Of a stretch of DNA of 64,000 nt, positions 45,952 through 60,170 are shown piece after piece. The notes beneath the pieces were generated by a model that did not search any database, was not told where the DNA came from, and worked only from the letters and a program-made list of their open reading frames with translations. The DNA lies in NCBI GenBank assembly GCA_012295275.1, contig CM022676.1, forward strand, positions 9,502,086 through 9,566,085, in the 5' to 3' direction. The stretch's first letter is position 1, and every line of letters begins with the position of its first letter. This DNA comes from Chrysomallon squamiferum. Lineage: Eukaryota > Mollusca > Gastropoda > Neomphalida > Peltospiridae. The translations under genes were made by a program, and so were the position numbers.

Positions 45952-46453
45952 AATAAATAAATAAGGAAAATGGTTTATTTATTATTATATTTTTTTCTAA
46001 ATTTAATTTAATTTAATTTTTTTTTTTTTTTTACATTGTTGGTGATCAGTGACCGTGAAGGACATAGTACCATGACGTCACAGCGAACATGCATTATTCA
46101 GTAGAATGATATCACAGCCAACGCCCAAGTTACATTATTGTGGCGTGATGTTCTTAGCAATAAATACAAGGTCACATAATTATAATTATACTAAACTTTA
46201 TTAAATAAATGAAACGTGAATAATACGGATAATAATGAGAAACTTTGATATTTCGTCAGCAAATTATTTAATATAAGCGATAATGTAAACTAATATTCAT
46301 CAACTCAAGATACAATATTATATCTTAAATCGAAATTTGATTGCCAGTAATTAAATACTGTTTTGAAAAGACAGGTTAAAATAAATAAATAAATAAATAA
46401 AATGAAATAAAATGAAATAAAATGAAATTAAATCAAAAAAAACGAGAAAACGG

Positions 46454-46487
<34 letters not shown>

Positions 46488-46790
46488 AAAAGTTTAAGAT
46501 GCACCTAAAAACCAGCGAGTAAAATTTTATCTTATTTGTACACAAGGGCGGGTCAGAAATTCCAGGAAGGGGATTGGCATGATGATGTCAATTAAATTGT
46601 TAAATATATAAGTCAATAATTAGACAAATAAATAATTAAATAAATAATTTAAGGTAAAAAAAATAATAATAATAATAAAAATAAATAATAATAATAAAAA
46701 TAAAAAATAAATAAAAAAGAATAAAAACAGAATATATATATTTTTTTTTTTTTTAAATAAGGAGGAAAAAAAAGGAAAGAAAAAGAAGGA
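45706..46790. other. Non-coding, simple repeats and a CRE palindrome
   Basis: AAT (45895-45945) and poly-A (46455-46484) tracts, AAATG units near 46390-46430, and TGACGTCA at 46073-46080 next to sequence of moderate GC. No gene seen. Confidence 0.6.
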
Positions 46791-47259
46791 AGTAGATGTT
46801 TACGGGCATTTTGCACGAGCCTCACGCGTTTATATGCGTCACCTGATTGTTACGTCAGAGTTCGTTGAACTCGTCCTGCAGTTCGATGATTGTGAAGAAA
46901 GCAGAAAAAACGCGTGCCTAACGTCTGTTTAATATATTTCTGGCGTGTTCCGTTTTTTTGTTTTCTTTCTTCTTTTATTTTCGTTCTCTTGCTGAACGGT
47001 TAATAGCCGAGTAATGTAGCATAACCATGCGGCATTATTGTTAGTCATAGGATTATTCCTTTGGTACCCCCATTATGTGATTTTTTCCATTCTAGAATGA
47101 TGTTCTGGTTTTTCAAAGACCATAAAAATTACACACACACACACACATATGTATGTATCTGCGTCTGTGTTTGACGAGTAATAACAAAAATATGTTGAAC
47201 CATAGTTAAAGACATCTGCACCGACAGAGCCTACCCCAGTCGCATATTATCAAAAAAAA

Positions 47260-47291
<32 letters not shown>

Positions 47292-47660
47292 AAAAAAAAA
47301 CACACAAGCGGATTATACTAAAAATTTAAAAATGTATTCCTACGTCAGATCAAAGTCGCTGGCTGTTAGTAGTTATTAATTCATATTTTCTCAACCATCC
47401 ACTGTCGAAGATGTAAAAACTGCCATGGAAACGGGACGCAGCGCCTGCTGTGATGTCACAGCGGAGGAAACGAGAGCTGGCGATTTGCTGGCAAGTCCTG
47501 CCCGATTATAGCCGATCAGCGTACGAACGCGGCGGGTGACGTAACCGACACAGCGCGCGCCAAGTGAATGACCTCACGTGCACTGTCATTCGGCGATTGT
47601 TGACAACACACTTTCACGTCTGCTGGAAGATGATTGTAGGCAGAGGCGTGTCTTTATTTA
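46791..47660. promoter_or_regulatory. GC-richer islet, candidate promoter
   Basis: CpG-containing sequence with CACGCG, TTACGTCAG, GTGACGTAAC, GCGCGCGCC and CACGTG (E-box) motifs at 46820-46920 and 47420-47620, interrupted by poly-A at 47250-47300. It stands out from the A/T-rich surroundings and lies upstream of the SLC16 gene, so it could be its promoter or leader exon. No ORF supports coding. Confidence 0.4.
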
Positions 47661-47889
47661 AAAAAAAATATATATATGGACGTATTACGTCTGCTTCAGT
47701 TTAAAAAATAAAGTATTACCGGTTTTGTTTCTAACTTTGAATGACTGGATCCCTATGTAACTTTGTAACTATGTAACTATGTAACTTTACCAAAAGTGAA
47801 ATGGACCCAAACATAACGGTAGCAACATCAGTAACAACAAAACAAAGAACAAGAACTACTACTACTACTACTACTAATAATAATAATAA

Positions 47890-47920
<31 letters not shown>

Positions 47921-48676
47921 AAGAAGAAACAAAGAAATAAAGAAGATAAACTCAATAAAGAAAGAACGTAAACGGTTATTAACAATTTTGTGTAACACAA
48001 CTTTTATGACTTGTTAAATTATTTTTTCTTCCGTATTTTAAGATCTCATAAATATTTATGAAGCGAAATAAACGAATGTGTGAGAACAGCTCAGGTTTGA
48101 CCCTACGACCGTACCCACTTAGAACAGCCTATTTAATCGGTTAACCGTACATACCTTGTCGTTTCATGAGACACCGATATGCCATATTTTTTTCCTTCCT
48201 AATCGGCTTTTGTCGGGTATAGTCTGGTATACGTTTCATGTACGTAAGGTTACAGATACTAAGTACTGTCTCGATTTATCCTCGATTATTCACGAGAAGA
48301 CAAAGAAAAATGCGATCTAGAAAGTACTATCTACAGTCAAAATCTTACGGCAGACTTTCAGAAAGAAAGAAAATAAATAAATAAATAAATAAATAAATAA
48401 CAGTAATGGCGTTTCCAATATATTTCTGTTAAGTTCTGTCGTTATTATAGTTGGGGACGAAATGAAGAACAGTGATAAATCAAAGAGTAAATTGAGGTAA
48501 TACAAATAAATAAATAAAGAACGAACGAAAGAAAAATATTTAAAAATCCGGTCGGCAAAAATCGGCGAAGTTTATTAGTTTACTCCTCAGTTTTCTTCGT
48601 CTGTTTCCGCGTATGAAAAAGGAAACAAAATAACAGGTGCTACGGTTAGGGACCGTGGGGGGGGGGTGGGGACAAC

Positions 48677-48742
<66 letters not shown>

Positions 48743-49655
48743 AAGAAGAAGAAGAACAAGAAGAAGATGAAGAAGAAGAAGATGATGATGATGATGATGA
48801 ACGAAAGAAAGAAAACAATATTTAAAAATTAACAGAAAACATCCGAGAAAGTTCTCTGCTTAAAAAATATTTTATTTATATTTATTTTTTATTTATATTA
48901 TTTTTATTATTATATCCCGCCTCAAAAAAAAAAAAAAAAAAAAAAAATAATAATAATAAAAATAATAATAAAAACAAAAAAGAAAAAGAAAAAGAAAAGA
49001 AAATTGAATAATCGAGCACTTTAAAAATGATTTTTATTAAGAGTGCAGTAAGAAACATACAAAAAAAGGCACTTTTCGTGTTGTATAACAAAAATAACAA
49101 CGACGAAAGAAATAAACAAATAAATAAAAATTGTTGGAAGACGTTCGAATTAGAAAATATTCCGTCTAATGAATACACGTTTTGCGCATGCTCTTTGCAG
49201 AAAGTATAAATCTGTGTCAGGGAGTATTTCAAAGAGGCGAAAAAAATAAATAAAAATAATAATATACAATAATAAAAAGGAAACAATCATGTGACTTTGG
49301 TAAAAAAAAAAAAAAAATAATAATAATAAAAAATAAAAATAATAATAAAGTTTAACAAAAGAATTTAAATTTTAATGTATTCATTTATGATTCATTACTC
49401 CTTTTAAATACAAATAATAATAATAATTAAAAAATTAAATTAAATAAAAAGTAATAGAAAAAATAAAACATAAAATTGATTGCCGTAAAATAATTTTAAA
49501 AATTACACCATTTCGTAACTATAACAAAAATGGAGGGACTGCCTATATGCGTATTACTGTCAGGAATAAAATTAGAAAAACTATGAAATCATCTCTTAAT
49601 AAAACTGACCCGGAATTATTCCAGGACATTTTTCTTCTCTCAGGAATCACGTGCG

Positions 49656-49709
<54 letters not shown>

Positions 49710-50606
49710 AAAAAGAACTTATCTCCTACGAATATTTTGTAAAATTGAGATTTAAATAAAATAATAACATATCTTTATTAAGGCTGTTATAACTGTCGTT
49801 GTTGTTGTTGTTACAGAATATAGGACACAGAAAAGTGCATGCAGGTTATTTTTACAAATCTCGGTTTCTCGTTTGCTGTGAAATGAAAAAAAAAAAAAAA
49901 AATAAAAAAAATAATAATAGAATAAACACATCTCGCACTTACTTACAAAAACACAATGTCACAATCGCGTAACTTTGCAAAGTTCACTTATCTACGTACA
50001 CGATCGTAAATTTCCAACGAAACACACATAACAGTATCCAAGTCATCCTGAAGTTTAATTCTCCATCAGTCGTTTATTTAAACACAAAACTGTAATTTCT
50101 CTTTCTCCACACACAAAAAAATAAAAATCCTGAACGCTCTCTCTCACCAGCTGACTGCTTTAAAATCCGTACGTATGAGAATAAATGCGATCAGCATACC
50201 ATAGTGCACTGTAAACAGGCTGGCCTTGACCTTGTATGCTGAAAAGAGGTTAACAGAAGGGGCCATCTCGAAGGTCAACAATAACGTTCGTTTTGGCGAG
50301 ATCTTTTTGTTGTTTCGAGTATTTATAGGTCGTCCGATCCACATCGGTCAAATTGGGACAAGTTATTGTTCTTTTGTTTAATACGGTAACAGTCTGCTCA
50401 CAGTTTACGAAGGCTTGGTTTTATAGCGTTTTCGATGACATCTTTATGTGCGTTATTTATTTAATTTCTTGTTAACCTGTATTCACGTATTGGTTATGGA
50501 TGGATGGATGGACTGGTATGTTTATTGATGTGTGTGTTTGTGTGCGCGTACGCCTTTGTGATAATCAGTATAATTATTACACACACACACGAAAGAAAAT
50601 AAAAAT

Positions 50607-50659
<53 letters not shown>

Positions 50660-50974
50660 ATATATATATATATAAAGGATGTATGTGCTAAAATAATTAG
50701 AAGTGTTTGTTTATTCAAAGTATTAGCAAATACAAAACGTACGTGTTAAGTACCAGTTCCTGCCCGTGGTGTTCTACCTACACTTATTAAATTGTCTAAA
50801 AATAGCGTGACTGAAATATCGTGTCAAAACATATCGCAAGTCAAACACAAGATCAACAAATTAATTATAAAAATAAATGGAGCAGAAACACACGTCACCA
50901 AAATAGCTTGAGGAAAAACGTTTTGCTTTGCCTAGCAATTCATAAACGACAGTCTCAAGGCCTAATTAATATTC

Positions 50975-51051
<77 letters not shown>

Positions 51052-51965
51052 GTCTGTGTTTGGGTGCATCCGTGTGTGTTAGTTTTGTTTATGAATTTGC
51101 TTGGCTTTGCGAAATGTGATCGCAAGCTATTTTGGTACCAAAAGAATCAAAAGGTCACAGAGATCAAATTTCTGTATGATAAAAAAAAAAAAAAAAAACA
51201 GTTATGAATAAAAAGGTTACGACACGCTGAAACTAACAATAAAAGATTAATTAAATAAATAATAAATATAATAAAATAATTTAAAATATAACCAAATAAA
51301 GAATGAAATAAAGTGTAAAATAAATAAAATAAAATAAAATAAAATAAATAAATAAATAAATAAATAAATAACCTTTCCGCTTATTTAGCTTCTGGTATAA
51401 ATCATAATACTGTATTTATCATTCATTTTACTTTCGTTTTCTAAACGAATGATTAAATAAACGCCTATTTTACAAATCTATTTTACAAATCCCTTACGCA
51501 TTTAACTGAACACTTATTAACTAGATTAAACACATGTTTTGTGTATAACGATAACCCGGATGAAACTTGCTACCCCCAATGTAAAACCCATGCTTGACAA
51601 AAACAAAACAAAAAAAATCTTCGCTGCTAATTCCCATAGAGTTATTTTTAAAGTCTTATATCATGGCCACTGATTTGACTCTGGTTTGAATGGGAAAAAC
51701 AGCCTAATGCAATCACCCAGTCCGTCTGTTAGAATGTGTGCTCTGACCACTCGACTACAGACTGTTCTGAGCAGTCACAGAACTAAAACCTCTTAGTACA
51801 AAGAAGTCAGATTCTAGAGTTAAGTGCCCTGATAGATTTGTAATATAGACTGTTATTAGATACATGAATACTTCAGTTGACATACATTTTATATATATAT
51901 GTGTGTGTGTGTGTGTGTATGTATATATGTGTATATATATGTATATATATGTATGTGTGTGTATG

Positions 51966-51999
<34 letters not shown>

Positions 52000-52734
52000 T
52001 ATATACATACACACACATACATACGTACATGCATACATGCATACAAATGTTTAATTTAGTTAATAAATGTTCAGTTATATGAAGTTTATTTGAAAATATA
52101 ATATTCGCACATAGATAAACTCACATAAATAACCGACAGATAATTTGTCAGAAACGCACACGCACGACGTAAAATAAATGCACTCGCTCTTTGACAGTTC
52201 ACTACATACACATCATTATATATTCAAATATATATGCACAAATGCAACGACGTAAAAATAAATGCGTTCTCTCTTTCTCTCCTTTTAGATTTGTCTCTCT
52301 TCCTCGAACGTGCACGTGCACATACATTTGCAAACACAATCATGCAAACATGATACACGTACATTAAAAAAAAAAAAAACAACAAAAAAAAAAAACAGCG
52401 TTCTTTTATCGTTATTTCTGAATGGAATTCTTTCTGTCAAAACAAACATCATTTTTCTTTGTAGATGAACGCAATTCGCGGTAAAAGAAAAAGAACAAAA
52501 AAAAAAAAAAAAAAATATGACGTCACTGCAGTATGCGCCGATAAACAATTTTCGTCAGAACTCTATCAATGGCGGTTGTGTCTATATTTAACCTCAGCGG
52601 TTAAGACTACTATAAATATTTCAAATAGAACATTAATTTAATTGTTCTGTAATATGACTATTACTAGTACTACAATCACAATCCTACATCAACATGAATT
52701 ATTATTATTTTTAATTTAATATTTTTATTAATAA

Positions 52735-52776
<42 letters not shown>

Positions 52777-53390
52777 AAATTATATTATATGTATGTACTG
52801 TTAAACAACAACGTATCCAAAAAAAAAAAAAAAAAAAATGTTTCTAGGGCCTATAGTGGTGACGTCACAGTACTGCATGATGCAATAAACGTTATCATAA
52901 CAACAAGCAAGTAAAATATTTATACAATTTCCTCGTTTGTCGTTTTAATCCGCAAAACAAAACAAAGCAGTAACGTAATGTGACCCCGTATCGTGACACC
53001 ATGACAACCAAATTTCACTATTATGACACATTAGGTATGTAAATAAATATTTTGATTTCGTCATATTTGTTCTAACCCCGAGGCATGCATATTTCACTTT
53101 ACGTTTTTAATACTAGAAAGTTAACAGATTAGGCAATGTAATATAAACACGACTTTTTTTTTTCTTCTTTTTTGTTTTTCCGTTTTCCTTTTTTTTTTTT
53201 TTTTTTTTTTTTTTAATACTAAAGAACTTTTTAATTTAATGTTTAAATTACACAACGATAATTATAATTCGACCATAAACGATAATTTTATATTACGTCA
53301 TACGTCAACGATTATTAAAGGGGACAAATAACAGAAAGAAAAATTGTAATTAAATTAACAAATGTACATATATATATCTGGCATTAAATA
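47661..53390. other. Gene-free stretch with many microsatellites
   Basis: AAG runs (47890-47928 and 48714-48780), GA/CT runs (49659-49707, 50611-50656, 50977-51050), TA/TG (51890-52015), AAAT tracts and poly-A/T. CRE palindromes lie at 52519-52526 and 52860-52867. Two weak tRNA-SINE-like remnants lie near 48090-48165 and 51660-51765. The open frame at 50144-50344 (minus) is not low-complexity but has no recognisable homology and no splice context. Confidence 0.55.
51660..51765 (-). repeat. Possible tRNA-derived SINE head
   Basis: On the minus strand TAGTCGAGTGG (51757-51747) fits the Pol III A-box consensus and ATTCAAACC (51691-51683) is one base from a B box, 66 bases apart. That is longer than in a tRNA, and no cloverleaf folds by eye. 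It may be a decayed SINE. Confidence 0.3.
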
Positions 53391-53729
53391 ATGTTTTGGT
53401 GCGCATGCGCGCGTGTCCGGGAGTTTCTCAGAGACCGCACGTGTAATGACGTGCGAACTATCACGTTATTCGTAAACTTACTTGCTTAGGCGTACTTGTG
53501 CGTATGCGTGCGCGTGCGGACAGAGAAAGACAGAAGAGGTGACAAAAGAGAAAATCTCAGAAAGAAATAAATAAATCAGGTTTATTAAAAGAAATGATTT
53601 ACACATCTTAATTTTTATTCTACGAGGACGCAGAAACAAACTTACATGACTACGTTACAAAGAAGTTAATTAAAAACAACCAAAACATTACTTACGTCTA
53701 ATAGTACACACCTACATATCAGAATATAA

Positions 53730-53775
<46 letters not shown>

Positions 53776-54180
53776 CTGAAGTTAACGACCTGTTAAAACT
53801 GACCGAGACAAAACAAACATGCAAATAACGCATGAAATAATCGTGCACACTGAAAACCGCAATAATCCGGACTCGACGGTCACGTGACACAGAGTCGCGG
53901 CCTATCAATATATATATATATATGTCAATCAGTTGCTTTTGTGATGTAGGTAATTTACGAAACCAGGGCGCGCGCTCGGAGATAAAAACGAAGATAAAGT
54001 GAGGCTGGAGGAGTAGATTTTGAGAACTGGACAGACACTCGAATACTTCTGTACTCGGTACGTGCTCGTCGCCTTCGTTGCTTCGTCGGGTGACGGTAAC
54101 GGGGTACGACAGGTCACGTGACCCACTCGTAATGTGATACGCTGTGTGTCAGTGTGAACTGGGTCAAGGTTAAACTGATA
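53391..54180. promoter_or_regulatory. CpG-bearing islets with NRF1-like palindrome
   Basis: GCGCATGCGC at 53401-53410 followed by GCGTGTCCGG, then CGCACGTG and GCGTGCGCGTGCGG to 53520. A second islet at 53860-54125 holds GGTCACGTGA twice. It could be promoter DNA; no exon is identified. Confidence 0.4.
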
Positions 54181-54216
54181 ATCTCATAAGTAGGAATTTA
54201 TATATATATATATGCA

Positions 54217-54250
<34 letters not shown>

Positions 54251-54324
54251 CATTTTTTTTTTTCCCTACTTACATTCATTGGGGCGTTTTTAAGTCTAGT
54301 GGACTCATACGAAAACTGTTTCTA

Positions 54325-54362
<38 letters not shown>

Positions 54363-54455
54363 TCTGTATCTGAATGTATCTAATTTATAGATAAAAACCA
54401 ATTTATTACTACACAGACCATTTATAATATAGGCATTACAACCAAGTACGTAAAA

Positions 54456-54532
<77 letters not shown>

Positions 54533-54629
54533 TTTTTCTCTCTCTCTCTCTTTTTTTTTCTCTTTATTTTTAACCTCTCCATTCTCTTCTTTTTTTAAAT
54601 CAGGCATATCTCATATATTACCATTCATA

Positions 54630-54713
<84 letters not shown>

Positions 54714-55500
54714 TATATACGATATGCTACGACAACAGCAGGAATCGACAGCCAGTAACGTCACAACGTCATATTTCCCACTTATAATTAATTACTCGAG
54801 TGGACACAACAATATTCTGTCTCAGACAGGTGAATGAACTACCTGTAAGACAGTGACGTAATCTAATCACGGTTACTATAGTTATATCTACACGGCAGAT
54901 TGTTCACGCTAACTCGACTAATAGCTGCTAACGACCTATGACGACAAAAAAAAAAAAAAAAAAAAAAACATGGCGGAATTTGATTTGCCAGTTCAGCAGA
55001 AAAGAAAAGGGAAAAAGGCAGACGAACTTGAATTGAAATATTTCTTACGACTGTTATTTAAATGGCGTCATTGTTTGATGTAAAAAAAAAAAAAAAAAAA
55101 GAAAAGGAAAGAAAAGAAGTTTTATTTAATAAAATAAAGATGTGAGTATAAATAACAAAAATGGAAGTGAAACCACGAATTGTATCTATCTATGTATCTA
55201 TCAATCTATCTGTCTGTCTTTAAATTATGTAAAAATTAACAATAATAATACATCTCAAAAAATGGAAAAAAACTAGTTGAGAAAATAGTTTAAATTAAAA
55301 ATAAAACAAAACAGGAATAAAGACAATATACAGCAGCGATAATTATAATATCATTAAATCCAAAAACACAAAAACAAATCAAAAAAATAATAATAATAAT
55401 AAAAATAAAAAAATAAAAAAAAAAAAATAAAGAAAAATAATAATAATAATATCAAGAAAAAAAAAAAAAAAAAAAAAAAATAAAAAAAAAATTGAAAAGG

Positions 55501-55536
<36 letters not shown>

Positions 55537-56970
55537 AAAGAAAAAGAAAAGAATCCATTTGAATGCAGAGTCAACATTCTCGACGAAGGGCGGGGAAAAC
55601 TAAAAATGATCAGGTTGTTTTTGCCGCTTAACGTCTTAAAGAAGGTCATTTACCTTTTTCCTGCACGCGCTGTGTTTTTTTTTGTTTAACAGACGGCGGT
55701 CGCAGATGTGGTTTGTTTTCGAATTTGCCAGCTGAACTGACAACTCGCTTCTCCCGCATCGATAAGCCTGAAAAGCTCGGAAATCTAATATACAGAAATA
55801 ACCAGTGCTCTTTGTGTGCCATGCAAATCAAAAAAAAAAAAAAAAAAAAAAAAATTTAAAAATTATCAAGTAAATATGAGAGAAATTTGATTATAATGCA
55901 AACACTAGATGGATGGATATGTACGTAAAAAGATCTTATAATTATTCTTATTATTCTTCTTATTTTTTTTTACTGTTACATTAAGCAAATCATATATATA
56001 TATATAGTATAGTATAGTATAATATAGTATGGTATAGTATAGTATAATATAACATTATAAATGGATTAATGGCTACAAGTACACGCGCACCGAAGTAACA
56101 CGTGTTTTCACTTTTGTCACCGATATTCTAAAGCCAGAGGGGAAAAAAAAAAATTATATATATATATATATATTATATACATTATATGAACAGTCAATTT
56201 AACTATTATTTGACCGATATTTTTCTCTTTCATTAAGTAAGGATTAACGACTTCTTTTTTTTTTTTTTCTTTTTTTTTTTCGCTTTTTTCTCTTGTCCAC
56301 TGCTGGCATGCGTAGCGACAAAAGTGGGCGTGTTTAATTTTTGGCAAGCGACAATCAGAGAAAAAATGTTAAGACACGCCTGTCATGGACGTAACGTTTG
56401 AAATCACAAGAGTTTCGTACGAGACGTAGTATGGAATTTATCTGTTATATATTAAAACTTTTTTTTGTTTTTTAATGATGATGGTAATAATGATGTAGTA
56501 AAAGCAGCTTCTGTAATAGTGCTGACGGCGGTGATGGTAGTAGTAGTGGTAGTAGTAGTAGTAGCAGCAGCAGTAGTATTAGTACTACGAATAGAACTGT
56601 GGCAGTGGCAGTAATATTAGCAGTAATGGTAGTAGTCGTAGTGGTAGTGTTGATGGTGTTCATCGTCTACTAATAAGGGTAGTTGTGTAGTAGTAGTAAT
56701 AGTTGAAGTAGCAGCAGTAGCAGCAGTAGTATCAGAACAGCAGTAGCAGCAGTGACAGAGTATGAATAGAAGTAGCATGAAGAAGAAAAAACGAGCTTCA
56801 CAACAGCTAGCTCTGATTAGCACGTTAATTTTTTTCATTCAGAAGAAGAAAAAAAAAAAACCACAAAAGAAAATGAAACAACACATTTCCAACGGGTTTG
56901 GCGTCATTGTGTACATTCTTGCTACTTCTCTCCCCGTTATTATTTATTACCAGTGCAAAAAGAGCGCCGG
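54181..56970. other. Gene-free, TA and CT arrays, poly-A
   Basis: TA arrays (54195-54250 and 54634-54705), a CA array (54327-54360), a CT array (54461-54530), several A runs of 20 or more, and AGT/GTA trinucleotides (56520-56760). No gene seen. Confidence 0.6.
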
Positions 56971-57260
56971 TCTTCCGTCTCGTCTGCTGCGCATGCGCGC
57001 ACGATTACCGACAACTGTCGTTGAGCGTCGCTCGAGTCTGGATCCATCGTTTATGACGTAATTTCTGCGAACAGGTAAAGCCGGAAGAGAGCGAAACGCA
57101 CTGTTCTCTCACCTGTTTCCAGCAACAACAGTTCCGTAACGACAGTTCAGCGCCTGGAAACCGCTCGGAAGGATTAATTCGAGTCTCGTTAACCGAGATG
57201 TGTCGAGGACATCTGCAACTCGCCAATGTTTTGTAAAAACGCAGATCCGAAGTCAGTACA
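56971..57260. promoter_or_regulatory. GC-rich islet with NRF1-like palindrome
   Basis: GCGCATGCGC at 56989-56998 in a CpG-rich 290-base stretch that also holds TTATGACGTAA and a donor-like ACAGGTAAAG at 57071-57080 on the plus strand. It is a candidate promoter or first non-coding exon. Short frames on both strands lack recognisable similarity. Confidence 0.4.
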
Positions 57261-57726
57261 CGACGACAATCGGGAAGTGATGGGGATGGGGGAATGGTGG
57301 AGGGATGGGGGAATGGTGGAGGGGTGGGGCTGTGTATCTGTTCGGGGTGGCGGGGGTGTTAGATAAGACTAGGGTTTTTTTTTTTTTCAATCGATTCAAG
57401 TAATTCATTATAAGATCGACGCTTGGCCATAAGCTGCAGAAATCTTTAAGAGGTGGTTTGACAGAGAATGATGACGCGTAATAATTGGGTACGAAATTTA
57501 TAGAACTCTAGGGCCCTAAACAATGGCATTTTTTAAATCTATCTATCTATCTATCTATCTATGTATACATATATATATTTGTTTTCTTTGTTTTGTATAC
57601 ATTTGACACTTCGTCTGGGTATGAAAAAAAATATATATATATATATTTGTCTTTCATTTTAGATTCTATACATTTATAAACTTCTATATTTAGGTCGTTT
57701 TCTTTTCTTTTATCTTTTCTTTTGTT

Positions 57727-57781
<55 letters not shown>

Positions 57782-58561
57782 GATCCTTTGTCCATTGCAT
57801 TTTGTTGTTTTTTCGGACAGAATTCTGAAACGCTCCAGATTCTACGTGAACGCTATGGCAAGGCTATTAGTTTCAAGGTTAGGCTGAAGTTTGGGGTTGA
57901 AGGATAGAAGGAGCAGGTAGTAATTTAGTTTACTTGGGTATAATGATCACTGGAAATGTTTCATTGAGTAACAGTTTTACTGAATCAGTTAATCACTGAT
58001 CATCATCATTGTTATCATCATCATCGTCGTCATCATTACTGTTTTGTTATTATTGCCTACAAGTCTGTATCTTTCGTTTTATGTTTACCAAGCTTTGTAT
58101 GCTTTCGTCTAAACCTTGTGTTTGTTTCCATTTTCTCTTCAGTGTATTTAATTCATTAACTTCAGTTAGTTAACCATTTTTTCATTAGTTTAATAAAAAG
58201 TGAGAAAATAAAAGAAGAAAAAACGACTTATTTTCTTTTCATCCGCTTAATTAATTCCTTTATAATGTCATCATTTCGTTCATTCATGTATCATCCCTGT
58301 GTTTTGACTGGTACTGATTAATGGTCAAAGCAGACGATAATCCGTTTTAATCCTTCCAAAATATCTTGTAAAATGACAACAGAAAAAATTGTGTTATTAT
58401 AAGACGAAAAAAATAAAATAAAATAAAATAAAATCTTCTGAATAGTAAGAATAACTGATGTATTATATTTTGCTGCAGAAATAATGATTTGTAGCAAAAC
58501 AAAAAATAGTAATAATAATAACAAATAAATAATGAAATAAAACAAAGAATGTAGACGAAGA

Positions 58562-58627
<66 letters not shown>

Positions 58628-59284
58628 AAACAACGTAAAAAGTAAATTTTCATTTTACTTTTAAAACATTTAAACGCTTGCTCTAACAAAAATAATACCA
58701 TTTCGTATAACCTTTCTTCTTCTAAATAAAAAAAAAGTAAATCAGGTCAAACTATAAAGTATGCCAATAATTGCAGACGACCAGGTTCGCCATTTTGAAA
58801 AAAAAAAAAAAAAAAATTCCTCGACGTCACAAATTGCCTAACCTGTCAAACAGTTTCAAGCTAGAAACCCGCTGACGTTGCACAATTTAACCTTTACTCT
58901 TAATGTTCAAGTTAATTTGTAATGGACACTGACTGAGACAGTCAAATTTAGTCTGCGTTAAAAGTCACGTGACAGATGTCGAACCTGGCATTTAGGATAG
59001 TCATGTCCTGGGCGTATACAATGTAAGATGCTAATAGGCTACGCTCAGATCCTGCGATTATCAGGTCAAAAAGTGCTTGAAATCCAGCTGCAACAACAAC
59101 AGCGACAATAGTAATAACAACAGCAATGGCAACTGTAATAATAATAACTACAACAGCAACGACAACACCACCAACAGTAATAAGAAAAAGCATAAGTTGA
59201 AGGAAATAAGAAAAAAAACAGAAACAAAAGAATAAAATAATAACGATCATGATGAATATATATAGATATAGATTATATATATAT

Positions 59285-59327
<43 letters not shown>

Positions 59328-60111
59328 TATCAACAAAGAGACTCACAGACATTTAAAAATATTTTAAAATGCAACACTAATAATAATAATAATAATAATA
59401 ACAGTAACAGCAATAATAAAATGTAACAAGTGAAATGAAAATTCTTATAAACTTTAAGCAAATAAAATAAAATAAATAAAATAAAATAAAATAAAATAAA
59501 ACAAAACAAAATAAAATAAACAATGAAGTAATAACAAAATTAAAAAGGCCACTGGCGTAAAAAAGTGGGCGTTCGCCTGATGCGGTCTCCGCGCATGCGC
59601 GAATTTCACAACATGCACGTAACGCGCATACCTGCAGAAATAATAAAAATTCACGTAAACATAATGTTTATGCAACAACGTGACCTTCGCCACGTGCAGC
59701 GTGACACGACGAAATCATAAAAAAAAGAGAAAATTAACCTTGACCTTTCATTAATATACATGCCACATTCTTTAATAAAGAGAGCAACCGTACATGCTTT
59801 TTAGGAAGAACAAGATTTTCAAGAATATTTATTTTTATTAGGGCAATGACTGTTATTTATAGATTGCTTAAAACCTCTTTAAAGTGTGTTTACAGTAATA
59901 AAGTTCTGAACTACATAATTAAAATATTTACACTGAACGATAAATCTTTGTCACTCGTAAAATACGAAAATAGTTAAATTAATGAAAATATAATTTAATA
60001 AAAAAAAAAAAGAATGAATTAAATTATATTAACAGATGTAGGGGATGGATGGATGGATGAAAGGAATTGAGAGAAAAAAATGTCAATAAATAATTGAATG
60101 AAGACACCCAT

Positions 60112-60170
<59 letters not shown>

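Noticed and set aside
49547-49759. 70-codon frame MRITVRNKIRK..
   Set aside because: More than a third of it is a GA-run Arg/Glu repeat; the rest has no recognisable similarity or exon boundaries.
50144-50344. 66-codon minus-strand frame of normal complexity
   Set aside because: No recognisable domain, no splice-site support, and similar frames are expected by chance in this moderate-GC stretch.
51660-51765. Functional tRNA gene
   Set aside because: A and B boxes are too far apart and no cloverleaf or anticodon stem can be drawn.
53929-54126. 65-codon minus-strand frame
   Set aside because: Coincides with an islet of CACGTG motifs, lacks splice context and recognisable motifs.
57005-57226. 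Frames in the GC-rich islet
   Set aside because: No similarity recognised; better explained as promoter-like CpG sequence.
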